Under the pieces are notes generated by a model. It was not told the origin of the DNA and searched no databases. It worked only from the letters and a program-made list of their open reading frames with translations. Below, piece by piece: positions 20,386-30,128 of a stretch of DNA of 64,000 bases. The stretch covers positions 744,001-808,000 of the forward strand of contig NW_017962917.1 of assembly GCF_001661345.1 (NCBI RefSeq). The letters run 5' to 3'. The stretch is from Ascoidea rubescens DSM 1968 (lineage: Eukaryota; Ascomycota; Saccharomycetes; Ascoideales; Ascoideaceae). The stretch's first letter is position 1; every line of letters begins with the position of its first letter. A program made the translations under genes and the position numbers.

Positions 20386-22803
20386 ATGGCAAGAGATTTC
20401 ATGAAAATTTTGAACAACGATAGCGAAGCTTCGAAAGCAAATCAGAGCCAGAGCCAGAGAAACAGAAAAGAGCCCATTGCTCCCACAAACAGCTACAGTC
20501 AGAACACTTCGCATCTTGCTTCTGATCCCAACGTTGCCTTTATGAACCACCATAATGTCGGTAGCAGCTTGAGATCCACTCTCCATCAACAGTTTCTGTC
20601 TCAAAACCATTCCCAACACTCCCAGTCTTCTTCTCAACCAACTATTCTGTCTCCAACTTTCCATTCTCAGTCCTTCAACAATGGCTTGAGTCTCCCAGCT
20701 GCAAGAAATCCCGCCTTCAATCCTCTGGCAAAGCACCAGTCTCTTTCAATCCAGTCTCAGCTGCCTAATAATAACCTGCCTCATTTACCACTGTTGAATT
20801 ATTTTCCAAATAACGACGGCAGGTCTGAAAATGCTCCAAATTCCTCGTTAATCAGTAATTCCAACCAAAATCCCAGTCCCAATGTCAACATGAATATAAA
20901 TACTATGGTGAATTTCGACAGGAGAACAAGTATATCGAGTTTGACCAATGAAAATGACGTCGATATTCATGGAATCGAGACTCCTAGATTTTCAAGACAC
21001 TCGAGTCTTTTAAATTACAATAATACTAATAACAATACCAATAACAATACTAACTCAAATATAAATAACAATACTAACTCAAATATAAATAACAATAGTA
21101 ACATTAACAGCTCTATTTCTGGCAACCTGAGTGTAACAAACTCCCCAATATTAAATAAAAAACCATCTTTGGTTTCCCTTCAGCCATTGCATTTACCACT
21201 ACATTCTCAACGTCAGATCCTGCCAATATCTCCTCCAAAACTAACTAAAAGAAATTCTCTCGATATACTAATGAACAAACCTTCCAAAGATAATCCTAGC
21301 CATGATACTAGTCGAAAATCATCTTTAAAGGATCCACAATTTAACCTGTATCATACAGATATTAGCGAGCTGGAAGAATATGATAATAATAATAATAATA
21401 CAAATAACAGTATTAATAACGATCATCACAATACTAACAATGTAGAAAATACAAGCAATAGCAAAATTCAAACCGACGAAAGTGATGAAAGCGATGAAAG
21501 TGATGAAGACGATGAAGACGATGAAGACGATGAAGACGATGACGATGAAGACATAAAAATGATCCACAATGAAATAAAATCTTTTAAAAATCAATCAACA
21601 TTGAACAATCAAGTTCATGAAAATCAAATTTCTTCTTCTATAAAAACCTCTAATCCAATTGATAGCAAAGATAATTCTAATAACTTTAATAATTCCAATA
21701 ACTTTAGTAACTCTAATAACTCTAACTTTAATGACCCCAATAATACCAATAACTCATCAAAAGAATTAGAACTTTTACAATCTTTAAAACAAAATCAAAG
21801 ACAAAAACCAAAAAGATATACAACTCCTCCTATTTGGGCTCAGGAATGGATACCTCTATCCCACTCAAAAAACAATCAAATGCTTAATCAAATCAACCAA
21901 CGAAATTTTATCCCACAGATTATAATTCCATTAAATACAATTGGAGGAAGTGCTTTAAAAAAAGATCCAGTATTAAAACATGATTTGAAAATTTCAATTT
22001 TGGACATCCAACCATATGATGACTTGATAAGAAAAATATCAGGATGGCTATATGCAAATTTAGCTCAAATAGATAGTGAAGATTTAAAATATGTTGAAGT
22101 TGAATTTAAATTGGGTCAGATTTGGTCAAGGGTTGATGATAGAAGAATTATGTTACCTATTTCAAATGAAGTTATCATAACTGACCAAAATAATTTTAAT
22201 TTTACTCCCGGTTTAAGTGATATTTTATTTAACAAATTATCTTCCTATTTAGATGAACTCTCTTTAGTTCAAAAAAAAGATGAATTTGCTATCATGAATA
22301 TAAATCACATTGATGAAGAATACGAATTGATAAGGCCCAATGAAAAGCCCTTTGAGGCAAGAATAACTAAAGATGTTGACACACAAAGAGTGGTGGACTC
22401 AGTTACCAAAATTAGAATCTCGAATTTATTAATTCATAATCCAAACAATTCTTTAGATTACAAAATCTCTTTATCTATTGAAAGACCCGTAGATACCTCC
22501 GATGCTGCAAAGGGGAGAAAGGTTGTAATAAGAAAGAAATTAAGAAAGTCTTATTTACACAAAAAGACAAATACAAAAATCGATATCACAAAAACAGCAA
22601 CATCAACACCTCTGAAGTTTACTCCAAATAAATTTGAAACTGTTAATAATCTAGAAGCCGAGTTGGAAATGAACAATAAATTTCTTTTGGAGGGTTTTAA
22701 TGCTTTAGCAACTGGTGAAGATGTTTATACTTTTGAAGATTTATTATTAATTTTAATGAATAATGCTAGAATTCTTAACCGTCAATTGGATTCAAAGGTT
22801 TAA
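20386..22803 (+). CDS. CET1: mRNA-capping enzyme beta subunit, polynucleotide 5'-triphosphatase
   Basis: This enzyme removes the gamma-phosphate of nascent mRNA before guanylylation. It belongs to the fungal metal-dependent triphosphate-tunnel family. The 805-residue protein has a Ser/Asn-rich, acidic N-terminal ~470 residues (Asn and Glu-Asp-Asp runs), a stretch (about 475-490) with PPIWAQEWIPLS that fits the guanylyltransferase-binding peptide of Cet1, and a C-terminal catalytic domain. Visible tunnel motifs are the glutamate strand VEVEFKLGQIW (near 570), KIRISNLLIHNP and KLRKSYLHKKTNTKIDITK, and the second metal-binding strand EAELEMNNKFLLEGF (near 755). Cet1 of S. cerevisiae is 549 residues; the extra length is low-complexity. 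The start is the ATG at 20386, the first in frame. It is divergent from the PPR gene. Confidence 0.93.
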   Translation: MARDFMKILNNDSEASKANQSQSQRNRKEPIAPTNSYSQNTSHLASDPNVAFMNHHNVGSSLRSTLHQQFLSQNHSQHSQSSSQPTILSPTFHSQSFNNGLSLPAARNPAFNPLAKHQSLSIQSQLPNNNLPHLPLLNYFPNNDGRSENAPNSSLISNSNQNPSPNVNMNINTMVNFDRRTSISSLTNENDVDIHGIETPRFSRHSSLLNYNNTNNNTNNNTNSNINNNTNSNINNNSNINSSISGNLSVTNSPILNKKPSLVSLQPLHLPLHSQRQILPISPPKLTKRNSLDILMNKPSKDNPSHDTSRKSSLKDPQFNLYHTDISELEEYDNNNNNTNNSINNDHHNTNNVENTSNSKIQTDESDESDESDEDDEDDEDDEDDDDEDIKMIHNEIKSFKNQSTLNNQVHENQISSSIKTSNPIDSKDNSNNFNNSNNFSNSNNSNFNDPNNTNNSSKELELLQSLKQNQRQKPKRYTTPPIWAQEWIPLSHSKNNQMLNQINQRNFIPQIIIPLNTIGGSALKKDPVLKHDLKISILDIQPYDDLIRKISGWLYANLAQIDSEDLKYVEVEFKLGQIWSRVDDRRIMLPISNEVIITDQNNFNFTPGLSDILFNKLSSYLDELSLVQKKDEFAIMNINHIDEEYELIRPNEKPFEARITKDVDTQRVVDSVTKIRISNLLIHNPNNSLDYKISLSIERPVDTSDAAKGRKVVIRKKLRKSYLHKKTNTKIDITKTATSTPLKFTPNKFETVNNLEAELEMNNKFLLEGFNALATGEDVYTFEDLLLILMNNARILNRQLDSKV

Positions 22804-23200
22804 ATATATTAAAAATTCTCCAAAAACATTTAAAAATTGGTATTTTATTTTGTTAATTGTTTTTTTTTACGTTATTTTTATTTCTTTTTTAAACATCTCA
22901 CCTGATTTCTTTTTTTTTCATTTTTATCAAAGATGTTATTTCGATGCCTATAATTTAGCTATATTTTATAAACAAAAGAATGTAACAATAAACAATAAAT
23001 AGTTTTAATTTAGTGGAAGAATTGGAAGAATTAGAACAAAGAAAATGGCAAAAACTAATAAAGCGAAACAAAAATTTAAAAGAGTTCCAGGTCAAAAAGT
23101 AAAGTAAAATAGAGTGAAATAGAGTTAAAAGAAATTATACAAAAAAACCCAAACCTGATATTGAGAATGAAACAATTGGTTTTTTGGTTTCTAATTTTTA
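22804..23200. other. Convergent 3' region between CET1 and the sugar transporter
   Basis: AT-rich, with T-runs and A-runs suitable for 3' ends of both genes. No other feature seen. Confidence 0.5.
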
Positions 23201-24384
23201 TTAAGTTGAAGGAGGTTTGGTTTTAAAAGGATATGTTGGACTAAATATGTTGCTTGAATGATTTGGCGAAAGAGATGAGTTTTTGTTTGTCTCTGTTACT
23301 GTGGCTGATTTTTTATTACCAAATGGAGAGCCATGTAATGAGTTATTTATTAGGTGTGGTTCTAATTTTTTATTATCATTATCATTATGAGATGCGTTAA
23401 AGGGATTTTTATGATTTGATTTTTTATTGAGGTTTGGAATTTGAGTTGTTTGTTGAATTTTTTCATTTTGATTTTGATTATTTTGATTTTGATTATTTTG
23501 ATTTTGATTTTGATTACTGAATTGAGACGAATTGGTTGTATAATTGTTCGATTGTCTTGAAAATAATAAGATATTTCTGTCGACAAATAAATATTCAATT
23601 TCATTGTTTGATTTATTCATTGTTTCTGGAAAACATATACCTATTAAAATACTCCCAATAAAGCAGATAACCGAAAATATCATGAAAGTTGCCCATTTTA
23701 AATGTTGTAATAATAATGGGCCAACTAAAGTTAGTAAAGTACTTAAAAACCAAGAAACGGCCATACAAACAGCAGTTCCCTTTCCTTTTGCTCTCACTGG
23801 AAAGATTTCACCGGTATAAAGCCAAGCAGCACAGGATAAAGAGGATGCAAAGATGGCAACAAAGAGATAACATAAAGCTAAAACAGTAGAACCGGGTTTG
23901 CCTTTTACTTGCCATTGGATGGAGGGATTACCATTTAAAGGAGGAATTTGATGGCCATATATTGCCATGACTAGAGAAATGAATAAAAGACAAAGGCTTA
24001 AAGAAGCAGAACCAAAGACTATGACATCTTTTCTCTTTAAATTATCTAGCCATAAGATTGGGAAAATGGTGAATAGGACATTGATTATATATTGAATTGA
24101 GGCAGCGATAATTTTGGCTTCACCTTGAAGGCCGATCATTTCACAAATATAGACAAGAAAGTACATCAAGACATTAATACCAGTTAATTGGACAACAGAT
24201 TGAACAGTGATTCCACATAGAGTGTGTTTGTATAAATTTTTACCAAAGAGATCTAGGTAAGAGCATTGGGAAATAGATTGGTTATCATTAATATTGTGAT
24301 TATCATTATCGTTATCATTTTCGTTTTCGTTATCAATGTCAATGTCAATGTCAATGTCAATGTCAATATTATTATTACTATTAC

Positions 24385-24420
<36 letters not shown>

Positions 24421-25316
24421 CAGTATAATCATTAGATATATTTATATTATTCAAGAATTTTTCATTGTTATTGTTGACGATTATTTTTGATTTTCTGTAT
24501 CTTAGATTTTCTAAATTGATTGAAATTTTATGAGCCTCAGAAAAACGAGTTTTTGAGACTAACCATTTGGGAGACTCGGGTAAAAAGAAGGAGAAAAAAA
24601 AGAATAATAGGCCAGGAATCATTTCAATACCCCAGGCTAATCTAAAGGAATAATCTGTTTGAATGGTCGAGCAAGCGTAAGACAAGAAAAACATCAATAG
24701 GATTCCCCAAGTTAAAGACCACTGAATAATCGACATTACAAAGCCTTTCTTGTAGGCAGGAATAATTTCAGATACGTAGACTGGCAAAGAAGCAGAAAAG
24801 ATTCCAACAGAGAGCCCTTTGATGGATCTGCCTGCGATTACCATCTCGACATTAAACACAAAAATAGAGACCACAGCTTTAAATCCAGAAACAAAAGCAA
24901 AAGAAAAAAACAAAGGTTAATGGACAAGTTCTTTCGAGCATAAAAAAGGCAATAGGTAGTAAAACATACAGCCAATGATCCAGAGCATCGACGAGATTCT
25001 TAAAGTCGTAACTCTGCCAATTATGTCATTGAGAAAGCCAGAGAGAATGCATCCAACTAGCAGCAGACCATGGTCAGTTAGTAGGTCATTTCTTGGAGAG
25101 CAACAGCAGGAGGAGAAGAGGTTATAAGATACAGAAAGCCCCTAGAGGATTGGAAGCAGCCATAAGGCCCTGGGCGAGGCTGTTGGGGTTGTTGAAGTAT
25201 CTCTTGAACTGCTCTGAGCCCATGAAAACAGCCAACGACGAGACGTCGAGGCCCAGGATCAAGCCAGCGAGGGCAACAATGGTGGTAATGAAGAGGAGGT
25301 TGAACGTGGTGAACAT
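23201..25316 (-). CDS. MFS sugar transporter, three exons
   Basis: A major-facilitator sugar porter of 648 residues, plasma membrane, about 12 helices. Exon 1 is 25133-25316, exon 2 24970-25056, exon 3 23201-24876 (1947 coding nt). Intron 1 (76 nt) has donor GTATCT, branch TACTAAC and acceptor CTGCTAG; intron 2 (93 nt) has donor GTATGT and acceptor AAAG, with only a weak branch-like CATTAAC. Both joins restore conserved text: GAFFGCILSGFLNDIIGR and WIIGSVVSIFVFNVEMVIAGR. Other family marks are GLDVSSLAVFMGS, SLPVYVSEIIP, PESPKWLV, VVQLTGINVLMYF, YTGEIFPVRAKGKG and FPETMNKS. Asn/Asp-rich tracts sit in the large central loop and the C-terminal tail, both expected to be cytoplasmic. The start is ATG 25316; the frame is open further upstream but would overlap TRM112. 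The substrate is unknown; hexose is likely. Confidence 0.85.
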
Positions 25317-25596
25317 TGGAGAGGCAGCACTTGGTATGGTTGTAGAAGAAAGAGAAGTTTCTTCTTCTGCTGTTTTTGATGTTTTTGATGTTTTTGTGCA
25401 ATGAAAATTTTTACCCGGCAGTCTTCGGTTTTTTTTGGTTTGTGAAATTTTTTTAGGCACAAAATGAAAGAAAAAGAATTGCAGAATTAAAGAATTGGTG
25501 AGAAATTGGTGGTTTTTTTCTGTTTTTGGTGAGAGATTCCTGGAAAAGAGAAAGAACAGTTTGGATTTGTATAGTAGAACACATACACACGACAAG
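25317..25596. promoter_or_regulatory. Short divergent promoter, sugar transporter / TRM112
   Basis: 280 bases separate the two start codons. The region is AT-rich with long T tracts on both strands. No binding site stands out. Confidence 0.5.
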
Positions 25597-26025
25597 ATGA
25601 AACTTATAACATCGAATTTTATCAAATGCCCCATCAAGAAGTGTGATTCCTCTTTGGATTCGTATCCATTGAGCTATCAAAACTGTCAATTGGTAATAAA
25701 ACAACAGGATTTTAATGCCAACTTCATCAAATCGATGTTGAACAGATTGGATTGGGATGCTTTGTTACGAGTGGCAAAAGAATTGGGCAATACTTTGTTG
25801 CCTTTGAACAAGCCAGCACTTGAGAATAGTGATCAAGAAGAGGACAAAGAAGATGACGAAGAAAATTTGAATGAAAATGATTTGAAATTGTTAAAAGATT
25901 TGCACAATTTACTTTTAGAAACAAATATCATTGAAGGTGAAATGATCTGTAGAAGTTGTAACCACAAATTCTATATCAAAGGTTCAATACCAAATTTATT
26001 ATTACCACCACATTTAGTTGATTAG
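25597..26025 (+). CDS. TRM112: Trm112, activator subunit of RNA and protein methyltransferases
   Basis: Small zinc-binding partner that stabilises Trm9, Trm11, Mtq2 and Bud23, so it acts in tRNA, eRF1 and 18S rRNA methylation. The 142-residue product starts MKLITSNFIKCPIKKC, with the first zinc cysteine pair at residues 11 and 16; the second pair is in EMICRSCNH. It has the helical insert typical of eukaryotes (LNRLDWDALLRVAKELGN) with an added acidic stretch (DQEEDKEDDEEN), and the exact family ending IPNLLLPPHLVD. S. cerevisiae Trm112 has 135 residues. The start is the ATG at 25597. Confidence 0.97.
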   Translation: MKLITSNFIKCPIKKCDSSLDSYPLSYQNCQLVIKQQDFNANFIKSMLNRLDWDALLRVAKELGNTLLPLNKPALENSDQEEDKEDDEENLNENDLKLLKDLHNLLLETNIIEGEMICRSCNHKFYIKGSIPNLLLPPHLVD

Positions 26026-26567
26026 TTTTAATAAAACTTTACAAAGTCGTTCAAATGATTTCTTATTAATTCACATTAATTCACATTAACTCATATAAAT
26101 TCGTACAAATCCACATTGATTCAAATTTAATGAAGTTTTACACGATGTTAAGATTTATTAAGAGTTATTAAGATTTAGAACCATTTAAAGCTTATAAAGC
26201 TTATAAATTTATCTCAATATCGATAAACATTACTATTTTCCTTTGTTGTTGTTTTTTCCTCTGTCATTATGGTTAAAGATATGTGTTTATTCAATCAATA
26301 CGTTAGTAAATCTTATTAATTATATCATCAGATTTCTCCAAATTACATTAATACCTCAGAATCATAATATCATACTATATAATAAAAATTTTGTACAGTT
26401 AACTTCATTTTTATTCTTCTTATTCTTGTCCTGCTTATCCCTTTTTTTTTCTGTTTTCTTTACTATCTTCATATTACAAGTTATTTAATACAATCAAGTA
26501 AATCCAAAACAAAACTTCAATCAGCTTACAAAAGAATGAGTTTATTTCTCCAAGAAAAATAATGACA

Positions 26568-26610
26568 TTATTAGTACTGATAGTACTGATAGTACTGATA
26601 GTACTAATAA
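26568..26610. repeat. Four AGTACT copies spaced by GAT, with inverted ends
   Basis: Four copies of the self-complementary hexamer AGTACT are spaced by GAT, and the outer copies are extended by TTATT on the left and AATAA on the right. The block is an imperfect palindrome that is also a 9-bp direct repeat. Confidence 0.85.
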
Positions 26611-27864
26611 GAATCAGGACAAACTAAAATTATAAACTCCATTGTAGATTATCTGATTTGGATTTAATCTGTGTTTATTCACTGGCTCATTTGTATCTGA
26701 TTTCAAAGGTTATTCTCTTTAACTTTCTTAAATCAAATGGAATGAACTTAAAGAAAGACTCGTTTCTATTCAGCTTCAGTAGTTAATTGACTAATTAATT
26801 AACCTGTACTTGATAATATTTATTATTTAATATCTAATCTGTATGTGTTAAAAAGACGTTTATGTTATCTTTTACTTAAACTCCAATCGTTTTGGCTCGC
26901 TTTATTACAAAACTCAACATGAAATTATAGAAAAAACATTAATCTAATTCTATTATAGAATAAATGTATAAGAATAATAGTAGCAATAATAAAAAATAAT
27001 CCAAAAACTGGCAAATAATGGCAAATAATGGCAATTAATACCAAATAATAGACAATTTAAGTTGGTAATTAATTATCTTGCTTGAACTGGTTATAACCAG
27101 CAAATCAATGATAATCAATAGCTCTAAAGTCTTTAAAATCTGGTTAGAGTTTTATTCAAAACTTGTTCAATTTCTCATTACAGCTTGAATTTTAATCGTT
27201 TGATAACCAAAATCTTAGTGGGTTTTAAAGTATTTTTGATCTAATTTAGCTTGCTTTTCAGTGAGAATTCCAGATATTTGAGTTCTTTTTTACCATAAAA
27301 AATGGCAAAATGGAAGATAATTGGATATTAATTGGATATTAAATGGATATTAAATGGACAAGAAATGGACAAGAAATGGATAATTCTACTCTACAGTTCT
27401 ATTCCACTTCACTTGTCTCGCTTTAACTCCATTTTTACTCCATTTTATTAGTCTTTATCTTTCAGGCCAATTTTGCAATTTACATTTTCGTAAGTTTAAA
27501 AAGTGCTAATAAATCAGTTATCAAAAAGGAAAAAATTATCTAGCCTTAACTTCAACATGTACAATTCCCAAAAAATTTCAGCTGTGGGTCTGGGGATATT
27601 GGAGAAGGTTTAAACCTTGGGAATTGGCGACAGTTTTGTTGAATATGCTGTTGAGAAAAATATTATCAAACATTACCTAAACATTTTCAACCATTTTCAA
27701 CCATTTGCTAACCTTTTTGCTAAACATCTAATCAAATGTTAAGCAACAAATTGTATCCACCTCGGTAATGCTGTTTGAATAATTATTTACACTGATTTGC
27801 TTGCAATAACGATAACTAATAACGAAATGCAGCTGAATTCTTTACTGAAACTATCATGAGGAAC

Positions 27865-27889
27865 CTGTTGTAATATTTTTTTACAACAG
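27865..27889. other. Hairpin-forming inverted repeat
   Basis: Perfect 9-bp arms CTGTTGTAA and TTACAACAG around a 7-base T-rich loop, in gene-free DNA. It may be part of an RNA or a binding site; no further support. Confidence 0.5.
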
Positions 27890-28152
27890 ATATTGCGAAT
27901 GTTATTACAAGTTTTTATGATCAGTTTTATTGATGGTAAAAAAGAGCAAAGCGAAGTGTTTGCAAATCAAAACTATATTAAGATATGGTTTATTTGACCA
28001 AGCAGATTATCTTTAAAAGTTCAAATTTTAATTGATTTGACTTTGAAATATCAGATTTAAAAGTGTCAACGGTTTCATAATTTCATCATAGGTAGAAAAA
28101 AAATTAATAATGTAATATAATAATATAATAATATAATAGCAATAGTAATATA

Positions 28153-28186
28153 GCACTATGATGCTATAAATATAGTGCCTTTTTTT
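28153..28186 (+). terminator. Stem-loop followed by a T-run
   Basis: Arms GCACTAT and ATAGTGC (7 bp) are followed after one base by seven T. A T-run ends RNA polymerase III transcripts, so a small RNA ending here is possible, but no A/B box or known RNA is seen upstream. Confidence 0.25.
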
Positions 28187-29711
28187 ATTTTATTTTTTTT
28201 GTTTAAGATTTATTAATATGAAAGAGAATAAAAATTAGGAAAAAAAATGATTATAATTTAAAACAGAGCCACATATCTCAAGAAAACTTTTAAGTTGAAG
28301 TAAATAAAGAGAAAAAATAGATGATTTTTAAATCAAAAAGTACAGAAAACACAGAATAATTTTTTACAATCAAATTATTTTTACCAAGTGATGAGATTTA
28401 TCAAATGGCAATAAACAGATATCAAGAAAGTATAATAAACAAATGGCAAAAAAAAGTAAGATTAGAAGATATGGTTATAGATTATTTCCCAGTCAAACGA
28501 GTTTGAAATACTTTTGATTAATTAAGAGAAAAAAAAACTCAAAAAAAGAGAAAAAATAATAAACAATATTAAACGAGAATAAGTCATTATTTTGACTCAT
28601 AATTAGTTAATGGCTAATCATGTTTTTAACTAAAATTATGAAATTTTAAAAATGAGCCATAGGTGATTCAAGAATTTAATGTTAAGAGGTATTGAGATAT
28701 AATAATACAGCAATAATATAGTAATATTGCAGCAATGTGGCAATAATATGGCAATAATATGGTAAATAGAATAAGAGACTGGGTTCGATTATTGACAAGT
28801 TTTTCATGAGTGATTGTGAATAAGATTTTTAATAAATTGGAACAAGTGAGCTAAAGAGTTAAAAAAAGTGGGAAAACCCAAATAATTTTTGTTGAGTGAG
28901 TAATATGAGAGATGGAAAGTGATGAATTGTGAAGGAATAAGGAATAAAAAGGTAATAAATTAGTTTTATAATTATATTTACAAAATTCAGTAACAAGTTA
29001 GAGAAAGATGGTTTAAATTACAGAGTATTTGAGTAAGATTTTTTTTTTTTGTTTTATTATTATTAGTTGGAATTAAATATGGGGAGATGAAATAAAGCGA
29101 TTTGTTTTTAGTGAATAATTGGAACATTTTGGCAAATAGTTTCAAATGTTTTCAAATGTTTTTAAATTTTTAAAGTATTTGGGTAAATTAGGTAGCGAAT
29201 TATTCTTTTATTGAGATATTCATATAAATAGAAAATTTTGCAATAGAATTTGTTATAAAATTTATTTTTTTTAGCTTTACAAAAACCGAATGTAATGATT
29301 TTAATAAATGAATTTATTTGATTACTTGTTAAGTAGAGTAGCTAAATAAATAAAAAAATGAATAAAAAAATCATTAGAAAAATGAGAAATACATAATAAA
29401 TAGGATAATATAATAAAATACGTCAAATGATAACCATAAATCAAAAGTGTAATAAAATACGCAGCATAAGGGTGTAGTAAGATAAAGCAAACAAAATAAG
29501 TAGAGAAAGTGGAGGAAAAGAGAATGATTTATTTGACAAATTGAAATGAAGTAAAAACGTAATGAAAATGAAATAATGAGTATGAGAATGGAAGTAATAA
29601 AGATCATGAAGATGAGAACGATGATTGTAGTTTATATGATATAGGCATGAGTGATAGTGTAAATTATCGTATAATATAAAAGATGATTTATGAATAAGGG
29701 TGAACTAGGTA

Positions 29712-30128
29712 TTATTCAATATCAGATTTATATTTACTAAAAATCTCCTCCAAGCCATCTTTTTTCTTTTCTAATCTTTGCAATCTTTGCAATCTCTTTT
29801 GTTTTAATCTTTGGATGAATTGTTCTTGAGTGTAATTGTTTTCTTGACCGAAAAGAAACGAGTTTTGTTCAGTGTAATTTGGAAACATGTTTCTCTTTTG
29901 CAATTTTGTTGAGGGAACATCAGGATTATTTAAATTTTCAGGAATTAAAGCAACAGTCTTTTGGTTTTCGCAAATTTTGGTGATTTTAAGGTCACTTTTG
30001 TTTGAGTGGTTTTTGGGCATAGAATTCATGCTGTAGAATCTATAGCTTAGTTGTGGTTGGGGAGAAGGTTGGTATAGGAACTTTTGCTTAGCAGTAGTTC
30101 TAAGCTGTGGAACATAGTTGGTGGTCAT
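29712..30128 (-). CDS. Small protein of unknown function
   Basis: A 138-residue open frame from ATG 30128 (MTTNYVPQLRTTAKQK...). I do not recognise the family. The N-terminal 35 residues are basic with Tyr/Ser/Pro and no acidic residue (QPSPQPQLSYRFYSMNS), which could act as a mitochondrial targeting sequence. The C-terminal ~40 residues are a very basic predicted helix with repeated RLQRL units (QRLKQKRLQRLQRLEKKKDG) that could form a coiled coil or bind nucleic acid. Composition is less Asn-biased than neighbouring spacer frames, and it is the only convincing open frame in about 8 kb. It may be a real but fast-evolving gene; a chance frame is not excluded. Confidence 0.5.
   Translation of the reverse strand: MTTNYVPQLRTTAKQKFLYQPSPQPQLSYRFYSMNSMPKNHSNKSDLKITKICENQKTVALIPENLNNPDVPSTKLQKRNMFPNYTEQNSFLFGQENNYTQEQFIQRLKQKRLQRLQRLEKKKDGLEEIFSKYKSDIE

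Larger units (their letters stand above)
26026..29711. other. Gene-poor AT-rich region with small palindromes
   Basis: No convincing gene in 3.7 kb. It holds a hexamer array of four AGTACT copies spaced by GAT and bounded by TTATT/AATAA (26568-26610), short tandem repeats around 27312-27380, a 14-bp palindrome CTGGTTATAACCAG (27087-27100), a hairpin CTGTTGTAA/TTACAACAG (27865-27889), and a hairpin followed by seven T (28153-28186). Trinucleotide AT repeats are common. Their role is unknown. Confidence 0.5.
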
